A stretch of 40,434 bases of DNA from Candidatus Omnitrophota bacterium (GTDB taxonomy: Bacteria; Omnitrophota; Gorgyraeia; Zapsychrales; Zapsychraceae): the NCBI GenBank assembly GCA_016931055.1, contig JAFGFL010000027.1, positions 1-40,434 of the forward strand, given 5' to 3'. The first letter of the stretch is position 1. Every line of letters starts with the position of its first letter. The notes below the pieces were generated by a model that had not been told where the DNA came from, ran no database searches, and saw only the letters and a program-made list of their open reading frames with translations. The position numbers and the translations under genes were made by a program. Below are positions 17,892 through 25,232 of this stretch, in pieces.

Positions 17892-19268
17892 TCAGCTTAC
17901 GATGATTTCCTCATTAGGAAACTCATAAACAATTTTAGATTTTTGTCTTGTTTGTAAGGCTATTCCTAATGTCAACGGTCCAATGCGTCCAATCAACATC
18001 AAAAATATTGTGATCGCTTTCCCCCAAAACGACAAATAGGAAGTCGCGCCCGTTGACAAACCAACGGTCCCGAATGCCGATACAGATTCAAAAAGAAAAT
18101 CCAAAAACCCCTCCCTTAGTTTAACTTGTAAATGTGGGACCAATTTGTTCTCTATCAATTGCAGCAAAAATACAGCAACAAATATTATAAGCAGGGAAGA
18201 AATAAATATCGTCAGTGCCCGGTCGACAGTATCATTTGGGATTTTTCGTCCAAAGAGGCTTGCCATTTCCAATCCCTTCATTTTATTGCGGATAAGCGCA
18301 AAGACAGATAAAAAAGTATGGATTTTGATTCCTCCAGCGGTTGAGCCCGGGCAGCCTCCGATAAACATCAAGGATATAAGCAAAAGGAGGGTCGGGCTTG
18401 ATAATAATGAAATATCTACTGTGTTAAAACCTGCCGTTCGAGAAGTTACGGATAAAAAGAACGAATTAAAAAATTGATATGCTACCGGCATGTCGCGCAT
18501 CAATCCGCGATTTTCAAGAAGCCATATGCTGATGGCTCCGAAAATAATAAAGAACAAGCTTCCCGCCAACGCTATCTTCGTGTGCAGATTGATGAATATT
18601 TTTTCATTGTGTCTCTTTTTATTTCGAATAATAGTAACTATGTCATAAATGACTATAAATCCCAGACCCCCCAATACAATTAAGGTCATCATGATCAACA
18701 GGATATTTGGATTATTATTAAATCGCATCAAGCTATCTGAATAAATGCTGAAACCGGAATTGCAAAAAGCCGAAATAGAATGAAATATGGAACTGTACGC
18801 GGCAAAGGAGATCGAATGATAATTCTTCAAATTCAAGAACAATAAAACCGCTCCGACAGATTCAATAACGAAAGTCATGACAAAAATCAGAAATACAGAA
18901 TATCTGACATTTTTCGAACCCATGTCCTGCGATAAATCCGGAACGCAAAGTTGAGAATACAAAGAAATCCGCTTTCCGATAAAAATGAGAAAAAGCATAG
19001 AAAAGGTCATTATGCCTAATCCGCCAAGCTGAATAAGAAAGAGAATGATGGCCTGGCCAAATAACGTCAGATCTTTGCCTAAATCCACAACGCTTAATCC
19101 AGTCACACAAACAGCAGAAGTTGCCATGAATAACGCATTGATCCATGATAATGGAGTTTCGGTGCTGGAAATAGGCAATTTCAGCAATATGGCCCCTAAC
19201 AAGGCTGCTAACAGGAAACTTTGGAGAATCAGCGCTTCCGGCCTATAATTGAATAAGCTTTTTTGCAT
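17892..19268 (-). CDS. ktrB: KtrB/TrkH-type K+ transporter membrane subunit
   Basis: An inner-membrane cation channel-like protein of 458 residues with four pore-loop repeats: SAVCVTGLSV, SAFCNSGFS, SRTAGFNTVD and SAFGTVGLSTG, each keeping the selectivity glycine. The GGCPGSTAGGIK stretch before the third-repeat helices is typical for the family. It takes up K+, driven by Na+ or membrane potential, in complex with the downstream KtrA. The frame is open to a TTG at 19280; the ATG at 19268 (MQKSLFNYRPEAL) is preferred, though neither has a clear ribosome site. The length and single-RCK partner point to KtrB rather than TrkH. Confidence 0.9.
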   Translation of the reverse strand: MQKSLFNYRPEALILQSFLLAALLGAILLKLPISSTETPLSWINALFMATSAVCVTGLSVVDLGKDLTLFGQAIILFLIQLGGLGIMTFSMLFLIFIGKRISLYSQLCVPDLSQDMGSKNVRYSVFLIFVMTFVIESVGAVLLFLNLKNYHSISFAAYSSIFHSISAFCNSGFSIYSDSLMRFNNNPNILLIMMTLIVLGGLGFIVIYDIVTIIRNKKRHNEKIFINLHTKIALAGSLFFIIFGAISIWLLENRGLMRDMPVAYQFFNSFFLSVTSRTAGFNTVDISLLSSPTLLLLISLMFIGGCPGSTAGGIKIHTFLSVFALIRNKMKGLEMASLFGRKIPNDTVDRALTIFISSLLIIFVAVFLLQLIENKLVPHLQVKLREGFLDFLFESVSAFGTVGLSTGATSYLSFWGKAITIFLMLIGRIGPLTLGIALQTRQKSKIVYEFPNEEIIVS

Positions 19269-19435
19269 ATATATTGTCAAACATTGTCATTCCGTGAGAA
19301 GACCCATTTTTCTTGGCATATTATCTCATGCTTATTTATTGCGGTACAATACTAATTTTTGATTATTCTTGCGATCTATTTTTATGCCGTTTGCTTTTTA
19401 AATGTGGATACAGACGGCTGTAAAGGCGTGGGCAT

Positions 19436-20890
19436 CTATTTTTTATTGATTAAATCAGCCACAATGCGAGAACCGGCCAGGACTGGAGGCAATCCTCCTC
19501 CTGGTTGAGTACTGGCCCCTACATAATAGAGATTTCTAAACTGGCTGTCTTGGTTAGGCGGACGGAAGAAGGCGCTTTGACTTAAGGTGTGGGCTAAACC
19601 GAATGCTGAGCCATAAGGCAGATTGTATCTCTCTTGGAAATCTTTTGGATAAAAGCAGTATTCACATTCAATCAATTCATGAAGCGGCTGACCGATAATC
19701 TTGCTCAGTCTCTTAAAAACTTTTGATTTGATTTGATGTTCGTAGACTTCAGGGGCCGCCTTTTGATATTTCATATTGGCCACAGGAACAAGAATGTACA
19801 TAATATCTTTATCCGCTGGAGCCAGGCATGGGTCAACATGGGTTGGAAGGTGAACGTAAAAAGAAGGTTCTTCAGATAATTGCCCAGTTTGGAATATTTC
19901 CTCAAGGTTATTTTTAGGATCAGAGGAAAAGAATAAATTATGGTGATCAAGATTGCATATTTTTTGTTTTAATCCCAGATAGATAAGATATGCAGAACAA
20001 GAGTGAAGAAGCGAACGGCGATATTTTCGTTTCAAAAGACGTTCTTGGGCGTAAACATAATCGGCATTAATGACAATTTGGTCAAATTTCCTGGAAGTAT
20101 GGTCGAAAGCCGCAGCCCATTTTCGTTCATTTTGTTCGATATGGTGAACGGGTGTGTTAAAATGAAAAGTAACCCCGAATTCCGAACCGAGTTTTTTCAA
20201 GGCGCGGGCCAGCTCATACATGCCGCCTAAAGGATGATAAATTTTCAGGGCATGGTCGGCATAGGAGATCATGCTGTAAAAAGAAGGCGCATCAAAGGGT
20301 GAGACCCCTAGAAACATGGCCTGAAATGTCACGGCATACCTGATCTTGTCTGATTTGAAGAATTTCGTCGACAGCTGCCATATTGTCTCGAATGGATTAA
20401 ACCGGCAGAATAATGGCCATAAAGAAGGTTTAAAGAGGCTTGAAACAGTGAAATATCGATACAGATAAGGACAGAATAGATCGTAAAGCTTGCCGGTGCT
20501 CTTTAAAAAAGCATCAAAACGGGACGCTGCTCCTTTTTCGATTCGTTCAAGTTCCTTTTTTGTTTCATTGAGATCGCGATAAAAGTTGAGAGTCTCTCCA
20601 TCCGCAAAGAATATTTTGTAGCTTTGATCAAGGGTTCTCAAATTGAGGTAATCGTTAATATCCTTGCCGCAAAAAGTAAATACTTCATCAAAAAAATCCC
20701 GCATTAAAATAAATGACGGCCCTGTGTCAAATTTGAAGCCCTTGTCTTCGATGATATGGACTCGTCCGCCTTCTCGCGGAAGTTTTTCGTAAACGTCCAC
20801 ATTAAAACCTTTACTGGCTAAGCGCGCAGCAACGGCCATGCCGCCAACACCAGCGCCTACCACAGCAATATTTTTGTTCATTGAGTTCAT
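19436..20890 (-). CDS. CrtI-type phytoene desaturase/carotenoid oxidoreductase
   Basis: A 484-residue FAD-dependent amine-oxidase-fold protein. The Rossmann motif GAGVGGMAVAARLASKGF lies near the N-terminus, followed by EKLPREGGR and KGFKFDTGPSF; the C-terminal FAD motif is GASTQPGGGLPPVLAGSR. These match bacterial CrtI-family desaturases that introduce double bonds into phytoene or act on other C30/C40 carotenoids. No phytoene synthase, cyclase or GGPP synthase is in the window, so the exact substrate is open (CrtN, CrtD and CrtO relatives also possible). ATGs at 20890 and 20881 are both possible; neither has a good ribosome site. It has its own promoter at 20947-20975. Confidence 0.82.
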   Translation of the reverse strand: MNSMNKNIAVVGAGVGGMAVAARLASKGFNVDVYEKLPREGGRVHIIEDKGFKFDTGPSFILMRDFFDEVFTFCGKDINDYLNLRTLDQSYKIFFADGETLNFYRDLNETKKELERIEKGAASRFDAFLKSTGKLYDLFCPYLYRYFTVSSLFKPSLWPLFCRFNPFETIWQLSTKFFKSDKIRYAVTFQAMFLGVSPFDAPSFYSMISYADHALKIYHPLGGMYELARALKKLGSEFGVTFHFNTPVHHIEQNERKWAAAFDHTSRKFDQIVINADYVYAQERLLKRKYRRSLLHSCSAYLIYLGLKQKICNLDHHNLFFSSDPKNNLEEIFQTGQLSEEPSFYVHLPTHVDPCLAPADKDIMYILVPVANMKYQKAAPEVYEHQIKSKVFKRLSKIIGQPLHELIECEYCFYPKDFQERYNLPYGSAFGLAHTLSQSAFFRPPNQDSQFRNLYYVGASTQPGGGLPPVLAGSRIVADLINKK

Positions 20891-20938
20891 GCCAGAAATT
20901 GTTCGGTTTCGTTTATTACGGCATTGTTATGCATTTTA

Positions 20939-20975
20939 GTTGATGTATTATATTATCAACGTTTTTTTAGTGCAA
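20939..20975 (-). promoter_or_regulatory. promoter of the CrtI-type gene with overlapping palindrome
   Basis: On the minus strand TTGCAC (20975-20970), a 17-base spacer and TATAAT (20952-20947) precede the desaturase gene by about 55 bases. A palindrome, GTTGAT at 20939-20944 and ATCAAC at 20955-20960, is centred on the -10 box and may be an operator. On the plus strand the palindrome is followed by seven T residues, but a 6-bp stem with 10-base loop is too weak to call a terminator. Confidence 0.5.
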
Positions 20976-21105
20976 GCGCGAACATTGAGAAACAGGGATA
21001 GCTGCAGCCGAGAAATACGAATATTCTGCTAGCAAAGTCAACGCAAACCAGCTATGATGTCGCTATGAGAATCGTAGAAAACGCTGTCAGATGAGTCCTT
21101 GAATT

Positions 21106-21717
21106 ATGAAAAAATGCAGCAGAATTATCAGTTGGATCGTCCTCGTTTCGTTCTTGACGTCTTCCACCCTACTTTTTAGTTCCCATCAAAATTTTCCGAT
21201 ACGAGAAGAGGAACATGAAATTATACTCAACTTGCGTAAAGAATTTAAATATGCCCTCAAAGACTCCAAGAAGAATGCTGAGCTGATTGAGTTAGTGGAA
21301 GGAAAATATCAAAGTGACCCGCTGACCTTTCCGGCAACGATATTGGCTTATTACGGGGCCTTGATCGGACTGCGGGCTAAACATGCTTTTTTCCCCAATG
21401 AAAAGCTACGTTACCTCATCAAGTCTCTTCAGCTTATGGATGAGGCCGTGAAAAAAGATGATGCGGAACTGGAAACACATTTCTTGCGCTTTTCCTCTCT
21501 TCATCATATGCCCTCAGTTTTAAGCATCCCTCGAAAGCGGCGGGAAGATATTTCCCGTATTATCGAACTTTTGCAAAAAAGAGACGTTGCGGGAATGGAT
21601 CCTTCTTTTCAGTTGGTTATTATTGACTTCATGCTGCAAAGCATGCGGCTGAATAAGGAACAAAGCGAAACGCTGGGATCAATGAAAAAGATTATCAGCG
21701 GCCAAAATCAGGATTAA
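21106..21717 (+). CDS. secreted protein of unknown function, alpha-helical
   Basis: A 203-residue protein with a signal peptide (basic MKKCSR, hydrophobic 8-25). The mature part is predicted largely helical. The stretch FPATILAYYGALIGLRAKHA, then LRYLIKSLQLMDEAVKKDDA, then ETHFLRFSSLHHMPSVLS looks like a TPR-like repeat set; a similar order of motifs (AY-G-A--AKHAF-P, E-RFLRFS, P--L) is one I recall from conserved Bacteroidetes proteins of unknown role, but I cannot verify this. It is the only plus-strand gene in this stretch, is divergent from the CrtI-type gene and overlaps the 3' end of pckG by 4 bases. No function is proposed. Confidence 0.72.
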   Translation: MKKCSRIISWIVLVSFLTSSTLLFSSHQNFPIREEEHEIILNLRKEFKYALKDSKKNAELIELVEGKYQSDPLTFPATILAYYGALIGLRAKHAFFPNEKLRYLIKSLQLMDEAVKKDDAELETHFLRFSSLHHMPSVLSIPRKRREDISRIIELLQKRDVAGMDPSFQLVIIDFMLQSMRLNKEQSETLGSMKKIISGQNQD

Positions 21718-23504
21718 TGTACTTTAGCGCATTCCTTCTTAAAAGAATCCTCTAGTTTTTTACATTGATTCCGGATTTCTTTGGGCGTATGACTGCCGAA
21801 TTGGTCAAGAAACTTATTGATATCGGAAATCTCGGCTTTCCATTCGGCAGGGTTAACTTCAAACAGCTTCTTGAGTTCTTTTGCAGAGACACAGGCGCCT
21901 TTCATATTCAGGGCCTTAAGATGCGGCATGCGTCCAAGCGCCGTGTCTTGGGCGCCGACCTTGTTCTGAGTCCTCTTGACGATCCATTCTAAAACGCGGA
22001 TATTTTCTCCGAAACCGGGCCACATAAATTTTCCGTTCTCGTCAACTTTGAACCAGTTAACAGCGTAAATCTTTGGAGGATTTTTTAATTTCTTACCGAT
22101 ATTGAGCCAATGACGGAAATAATCGCCCATATTGTATCCGCAGAAAGGAAGCATGGCCATGGGATCTCTCCTGAGGACCCCCTCTTTGTGGATTGCCGCG
22201 GCCGTGGTTTCCGAGCCGATGCGCACGCCCATAAATACGCCGTGTTCCCAATCAAAAGACTCGACCACCAGCGGTATCAGTTTCGTCCGCCTGCTGCCTA
22301 AAATGATCGCCGAGATCGGAACCCCTTTAGGGTTGTCAAATTCTTTAGAAAGCGTTGGCGCATTGTAAATCGAGACGGTAAAGCGCGAATTCGGATGCGC
22401 GGCTTTTGTCTCCTGGCCTGCCCGCCAAGGCTTGCCCTGCCAATCGATAAGATTTTTTGGGATATCTCCGTCTAAGCCTTCCCACCATGGTTCGTTTGAG
22501 TCGGTATTTAAGGCCGTGTTGGTAAAAAGCGTGGGATAAAATTTCTTTCCCTTTAATGTTTTAAGCATGTTGGGATTGGTTTTCGTGGATGTTCCCGGTG
22601 CTACGCCAAAAAGGCCTGTCTCGGGATTAATGGCCCAAAGTCTGCCGTCCGGGCCGACGTTAAGCCAGGCGATATCATCTCCCAAAATCCAGACCTTGTA
22701 ACCCGGCAAAGCTGATTCAAGCATAGCAAGGTTTGTCTTTCCGCAGGCGGAGGGCATCGCCGCGGTCATGTATGTTACGTTGCCCTTGGGATCCTCTATG
22801 CCTAAGATCACCATGTGCTCCGCAAGCCAACCCTCCTTAAGCCCCAGGTAAGATGCAATCCTTAAAGAGAAACACTTCTTGCCTAAAAGGGCGTTGCCCC
22901 CATAGCCGGAACCAATGCTCCAAACAAGATGCTCTTCTGGAAAATGCATAATAAAGCGCTTGTTCGGATCAAAGTCGGCCACGGAATGCAGTCCTTTGAC
23001 AAAGTCATCGCGATTGCCGATTTTTTTGATCGCCGTTTTATTCATGCGCGTCATGATGCGCATGCTCACGGCTACATAAGATATATCCGTGATCTGAATG
23101 CACGCCTTGGCATAAGGCGAGTCAGGATTCCCCATCATGTACGGGAGCACATACATGGTCCTGCCCTTCATGCAGCCGTCAAAAAGCTTGCGCAACTTTT
23201 CTTTGGCTTCATCAGGATGCATCCAATTGTTGTTGGGCCCGGCAGTCTCTTTATCGGGATGACAGATAAAGGTAAGCTTTTCCGTACGGGCGACGTCCGT
23301 GGGATGGCTGCGGTGGAAATAGGTGTCCGGCCAGGCCTCCTTATTCAATTCCTGAAAAACAGGAGTATTCCCTATCTTTTCTTCCTTAATTCCGATTTCG
23401 ACAATCCTGCGGGCTTCTTCTTCAGTACCGTCGCACCAATGGATCTTATCAGGTTTGCATAATTTCGCCTGTTCATCGACCCATCTTTCAAGCGGTGTTG
23501 TCAT
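21714..23504 (-). CDS. pckG: phosphoenolpyruvate carboxykinase (GTP)
   Basis: A 596-residue cytosolic enzyme converting oxaloacetate + GTP to PEP + GDP + CO2, linking the TCA arm to gluconeogenesis. The GTP-type kinase P-loop PSACGKTN stands at 251-258 with the reactive cysteine C254; the metal-binding GDDIAW is at 275-280; HFPEEHLVWSIGSGYGGNALLGKKC (split as HFPEEH and SIGSGYGGNALLGKKC) contains the active-site lysines near 209-210; GSRRTKLIPLV follows. Length and motifs fit the GTP family, not the ATP family. A strong GGAAGGA ribosome site precedes the ATG. Its stop overlaps the convergent secreted-protein gene by 4 bases, and no terminator is seen there. Confidence 0.95.
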   Translation of the reverse strand: MTTPLERWVDEQAKLCKPDKIHWCDGTEEEARRIVEIGIKEEKIGNTPVFQELNKEAWPDTYFHRSHPTDVARTEKLTFICHPDKETAGPNNNWMHPDEAKEKLRKLFDGCMKGRTMYVLPYMMGNPDSPYAKACIQITDISYVAVSMRIMTRMNKTAIKKIGNRDDFVKGLHSVADFDPNKRFIMHFPEEHLVWSIGSGYGGNALLGKKCFSLRIASYLGLKEGWLAEHMVILGIEDPKGNVTYMTAAMPSACGKTNLAMLESALPGYKVWILGDDIAWLNVGPDGRLWAINPETGLFGVAPGTSTKTNPNMLKTLKGKKFYPTLFTNTALNTDSNEPWWEGLDGDIPKNLIDWQGKPWRAGQETKAAHPNSRFTVSIYNAPTLSKEFDNPKGVPISAIILGSRRTKLIPLVVESFDWEHGVFMGVRIGSETTAAAIHKEGVLRRDPMAMLPFCGYNMGDYFRHWLNIGKKLKNPPKIYAVNWFKVDENGKFMWPGFGENIRVLEWIVKRTQNKVGAQDTALGRMPHLKALNMKGACVSAKELKKLFEVNPAEWKAEISDINKFLDQFGSHTPKEIRNQCKKLEDSFKKECAKVH

Positions 23505-23527
23505 GTTCCTTCCTTTCCCCCTCTTCT

Positions 23528-23547
23528 ATGATTCCTTGCAGAATCAT
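23528..23547 (-). promoter_or_regulatory. hairpin in the pckG leader
   Basis: A perfect 7-bp inverted repeat (ATGATTC at 23528-23534, GAATCAT at 23541-23547) with a 6-base loop lies just upstream of the pckG ribosome site. It could modulate stability or translation of the leader. Small enough to be chance. Confidence 0.3.
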
Positions 23548-23561
23548 TTTATAACTTATTT

Positions 23562-23590
23562 ATCATTAGATTATCAATGGGATTTGTCAA
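23562..23590 (-). promoter_or_regulatory. possible pckG promoter
   Basis: On the minus strand a perfect TTGACA (23590-23585) is followed after 17 bases by AATGAT (23567-23562), a 4-of-6 match to the -10 consensus. It would give a leader of about 50 bases. Confidence 0.4.
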
Positions 23591-23675
23591 GCCTTACTTG
23601 CTTTAAAAAACAAAATAAGCAGGACAGTCCCCACTGCCGCCACTTCTTTTTTAAGTAACGGATCCTTCCGCATTT

Positions 23676-24644
23676 TCAAACCGCTTCCATAGTCGAAGGC
23701 GGTTTAGGAGTCATGTTATAAGTGACACTGACGACTCCCGGGACCTCTGTAACCATCCGATGAGCCAGCTTTACGAGCATTTCGTGCGAGAGTTGCGTTG
23801 GGGTTGCGATCCGGGCATCGACGCTGTCCCAACAGCGTATCTCAATTTGGTTGCCAAAATCCCTTTTATTATTGCGCATTCCCGTGACCTTGTCCTGATG
23901 GAGAATGGCCATATATTGAAAAGCTTTGGTCGCGAATAATTCCTCTTCGACAATCGAAGTCGCCATTCTTACCGTCTCAATGCGTTGAGGTGTCGCTTCC
24001 CCAATGACCCTGGCGGAAAGGGCCGGCCCTGGAAACGGCATGCGGTTGAACACAGAGGCGGGTAAACCCAACGCCTGCCCGACTTTCCGGACGCCGTCTT
24101 TACGCAGTTGCACAACAGGTTCGATAATTTTATACCCAAAGGCTTCCTGCGGATCGATGCCCAGCTGCTCAAAGACATTGTGCTGTCTTTTGATTCCGGC
24201 GATGGTCTCGTCAATATCCGTGAGGATCGTCCCTTGCAGGAGATATTTCGCTCCGCTGTCCCGCACCAGTTTCCCAAAAACGTCTTTATAGAACGTTTGG
24301 GTGATGGCTTCTCTTTTTTCTTCAGGATCGGTGATGCCTTTTAAGGCTTGGAAAAACTGTTTCTCCGCATCCACGATCTTGACATCTACCCCGAATTGTT
24401 TAAACAGACCGGCAATTTGCTGAGGCTCATTTTTCCGCATCAAACCGTTGTTTATGAAATAGGTTTTTAATTTCGTTTTGAGCGCTCTATGGCCCAACAT
24501 CGTAACGACAGACGAATCCACACCACCCGATAATGCGTTAATGGCTGTGCCATCACCTACGATATCAGCGATTTCCCTGACTTTTTCGGTGATGAATGCT
24601 TCCGGCACTAATTCCATCGATTTGATTTCTGCCACTTCGGCCAT
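23676..24644 (-). CDS. stand-alone GMP-synthetase-like PP-loop ATPase (GuaA C-terminal type)
   Basis: A 322-residue N-type ATP pyrophosphatase. The PP-loop SGGVDSS is at 39-45; FINNGLMRKNE, LLQGTILTDIDET, KIIEPVVQLRKDGVRKVG and MPFPGPALSARVIGE follow the order of the GuaA synthetase and dimerisation domains. The glutamine amidotransferase domain of usual bacterial GuaA is missing. The C-terminus ends PKPPSTMEAV where GuaA has KPPGTIEWE, so the XMP site may differ. It could be an ammonia-dependent or two-subunit GMP synthetase as in archaea, or a GuaA paralogue of other function. The frame opens at 24665, but the ATG at 24644 has a perfect AAGGAGG ribosome site and was chosen. Confidence 0.8.
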   Translation of the reverse strand: MAEVAEIKSMELVPEAFITEKVREIADIVGDGTAINALSGGVDSSVVTMLGHRALKTKLKTYFINNGLMRKNEPQQIAGLFKQFGVDVKIVDAEKQFFQALKGITDPEEKREAITQTFYKDVFGKLVRDSGAKYLLQGTILTDIDETIAGIKRQHNVFEQLGIDPQEAFGYKIIEPVVQLRKDGVRKVGQALGLPASVFNRMPFPGPALSARVIGEATPQRIETVRMATSIVEEELFATKAFQYMAILHQDKVTGMRNNKRDFGNQIEIRCWDSVDARIATPTQLSHEMLVKLAHRMVTEVPGVVSVTYNMTPKPPSTMEAV

Positions 24645-24717
24645 GATGTCCTCCTTATTTTTCATATAGATTACTGAATACTGAAAGCGTAGGGACAGCT
24701 CATTCGTTATTAATTAA

Positions 24718-25155
24718 TCACTCCAGTGAATGAAAAAGATCTGGGTTATCCCAGATGTTTTCGGGTAAATACTGTTTTAATTTACGGCGGATCAGCTTGT
24801 TTAATTCGCCCATTCCCGCCTGTTCTCCGACAGCCCCTCCGAGCTGAAAATAGGCCATGTTCAATCGAATCTTGGCAAGCAGCTGTTCCCGGGATTGGCG
24901 GCTGTCTTCGCCATATTTCTCCTGAACGTCTCGAAACGCGGCCGCCACCGCTTCATAAATAATGAGCTGTTGTTGAGGCGATCCCATAGCCTCAAATTCT
25001 TTGAGAATATCCTGCACGGACCGATTTTCAGTATCCATTAAAAGCGTTTTGGCTTTCGTTAAGCGCTGGATCTCAGATGCTGTAAAATCCGCCCGAGCCG
25101 TTCCCGCAAGGCCCAAGACCATCATTAAAATTAGGTAAAATATTGTTTTATTCAT
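24718..25155 (-). CDS. small secreted protein of unknown function
   Basis: A 145-residue protein with a signal peptide (hydrophobic 4-19, likely cleavage after ARA before DFTASEI). The mature part is helical with a KAKTLLMDTENRSVQDILKEFE stretch (in two helices) and a C-terminal RRKLKQYLPENIW. No domain recognised. It lies 73 bases upstream of the GMP-synthetase-like gene and about 77 bases downstream of the ThyX-like gene on the same strand, so may share a transcript with either; nothing else links them. Confidence 0.65.
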   Translation of the reverse strand: MNKTIFYLILMMVLGLAGTARADFTASEIQRLTKAKTLLMDTENRSVQDILKEFEAMGSPQQQLIIYEAVAAAFRDVQEKYGEDSRQSREQLLAKIRLNMAYFQLGGAVGEQAGMGELNKLIRRKLKQYLPENIWDNPDLFHSLE

Positions 25156-25232
25156 TGCATCGGTTATATTGGATTTGGTAATTTTTCCAGACCAATTTGT
25201 ATTTTTTACAACGTCATTTATTCTGCGATTCT

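Noticed and set aside
22929-23462. 177-codon plus-strand open frame inside pckG
   Set aside because: It lies wholly antisense to a strongly conserved coding region and has no family features.
23622-23660. GGACAGTCCCC-containing stretch resembling remnants near IS200/REP elements
   Set aside because: Only one short copy and no transposase or paired repeat; could be chance.
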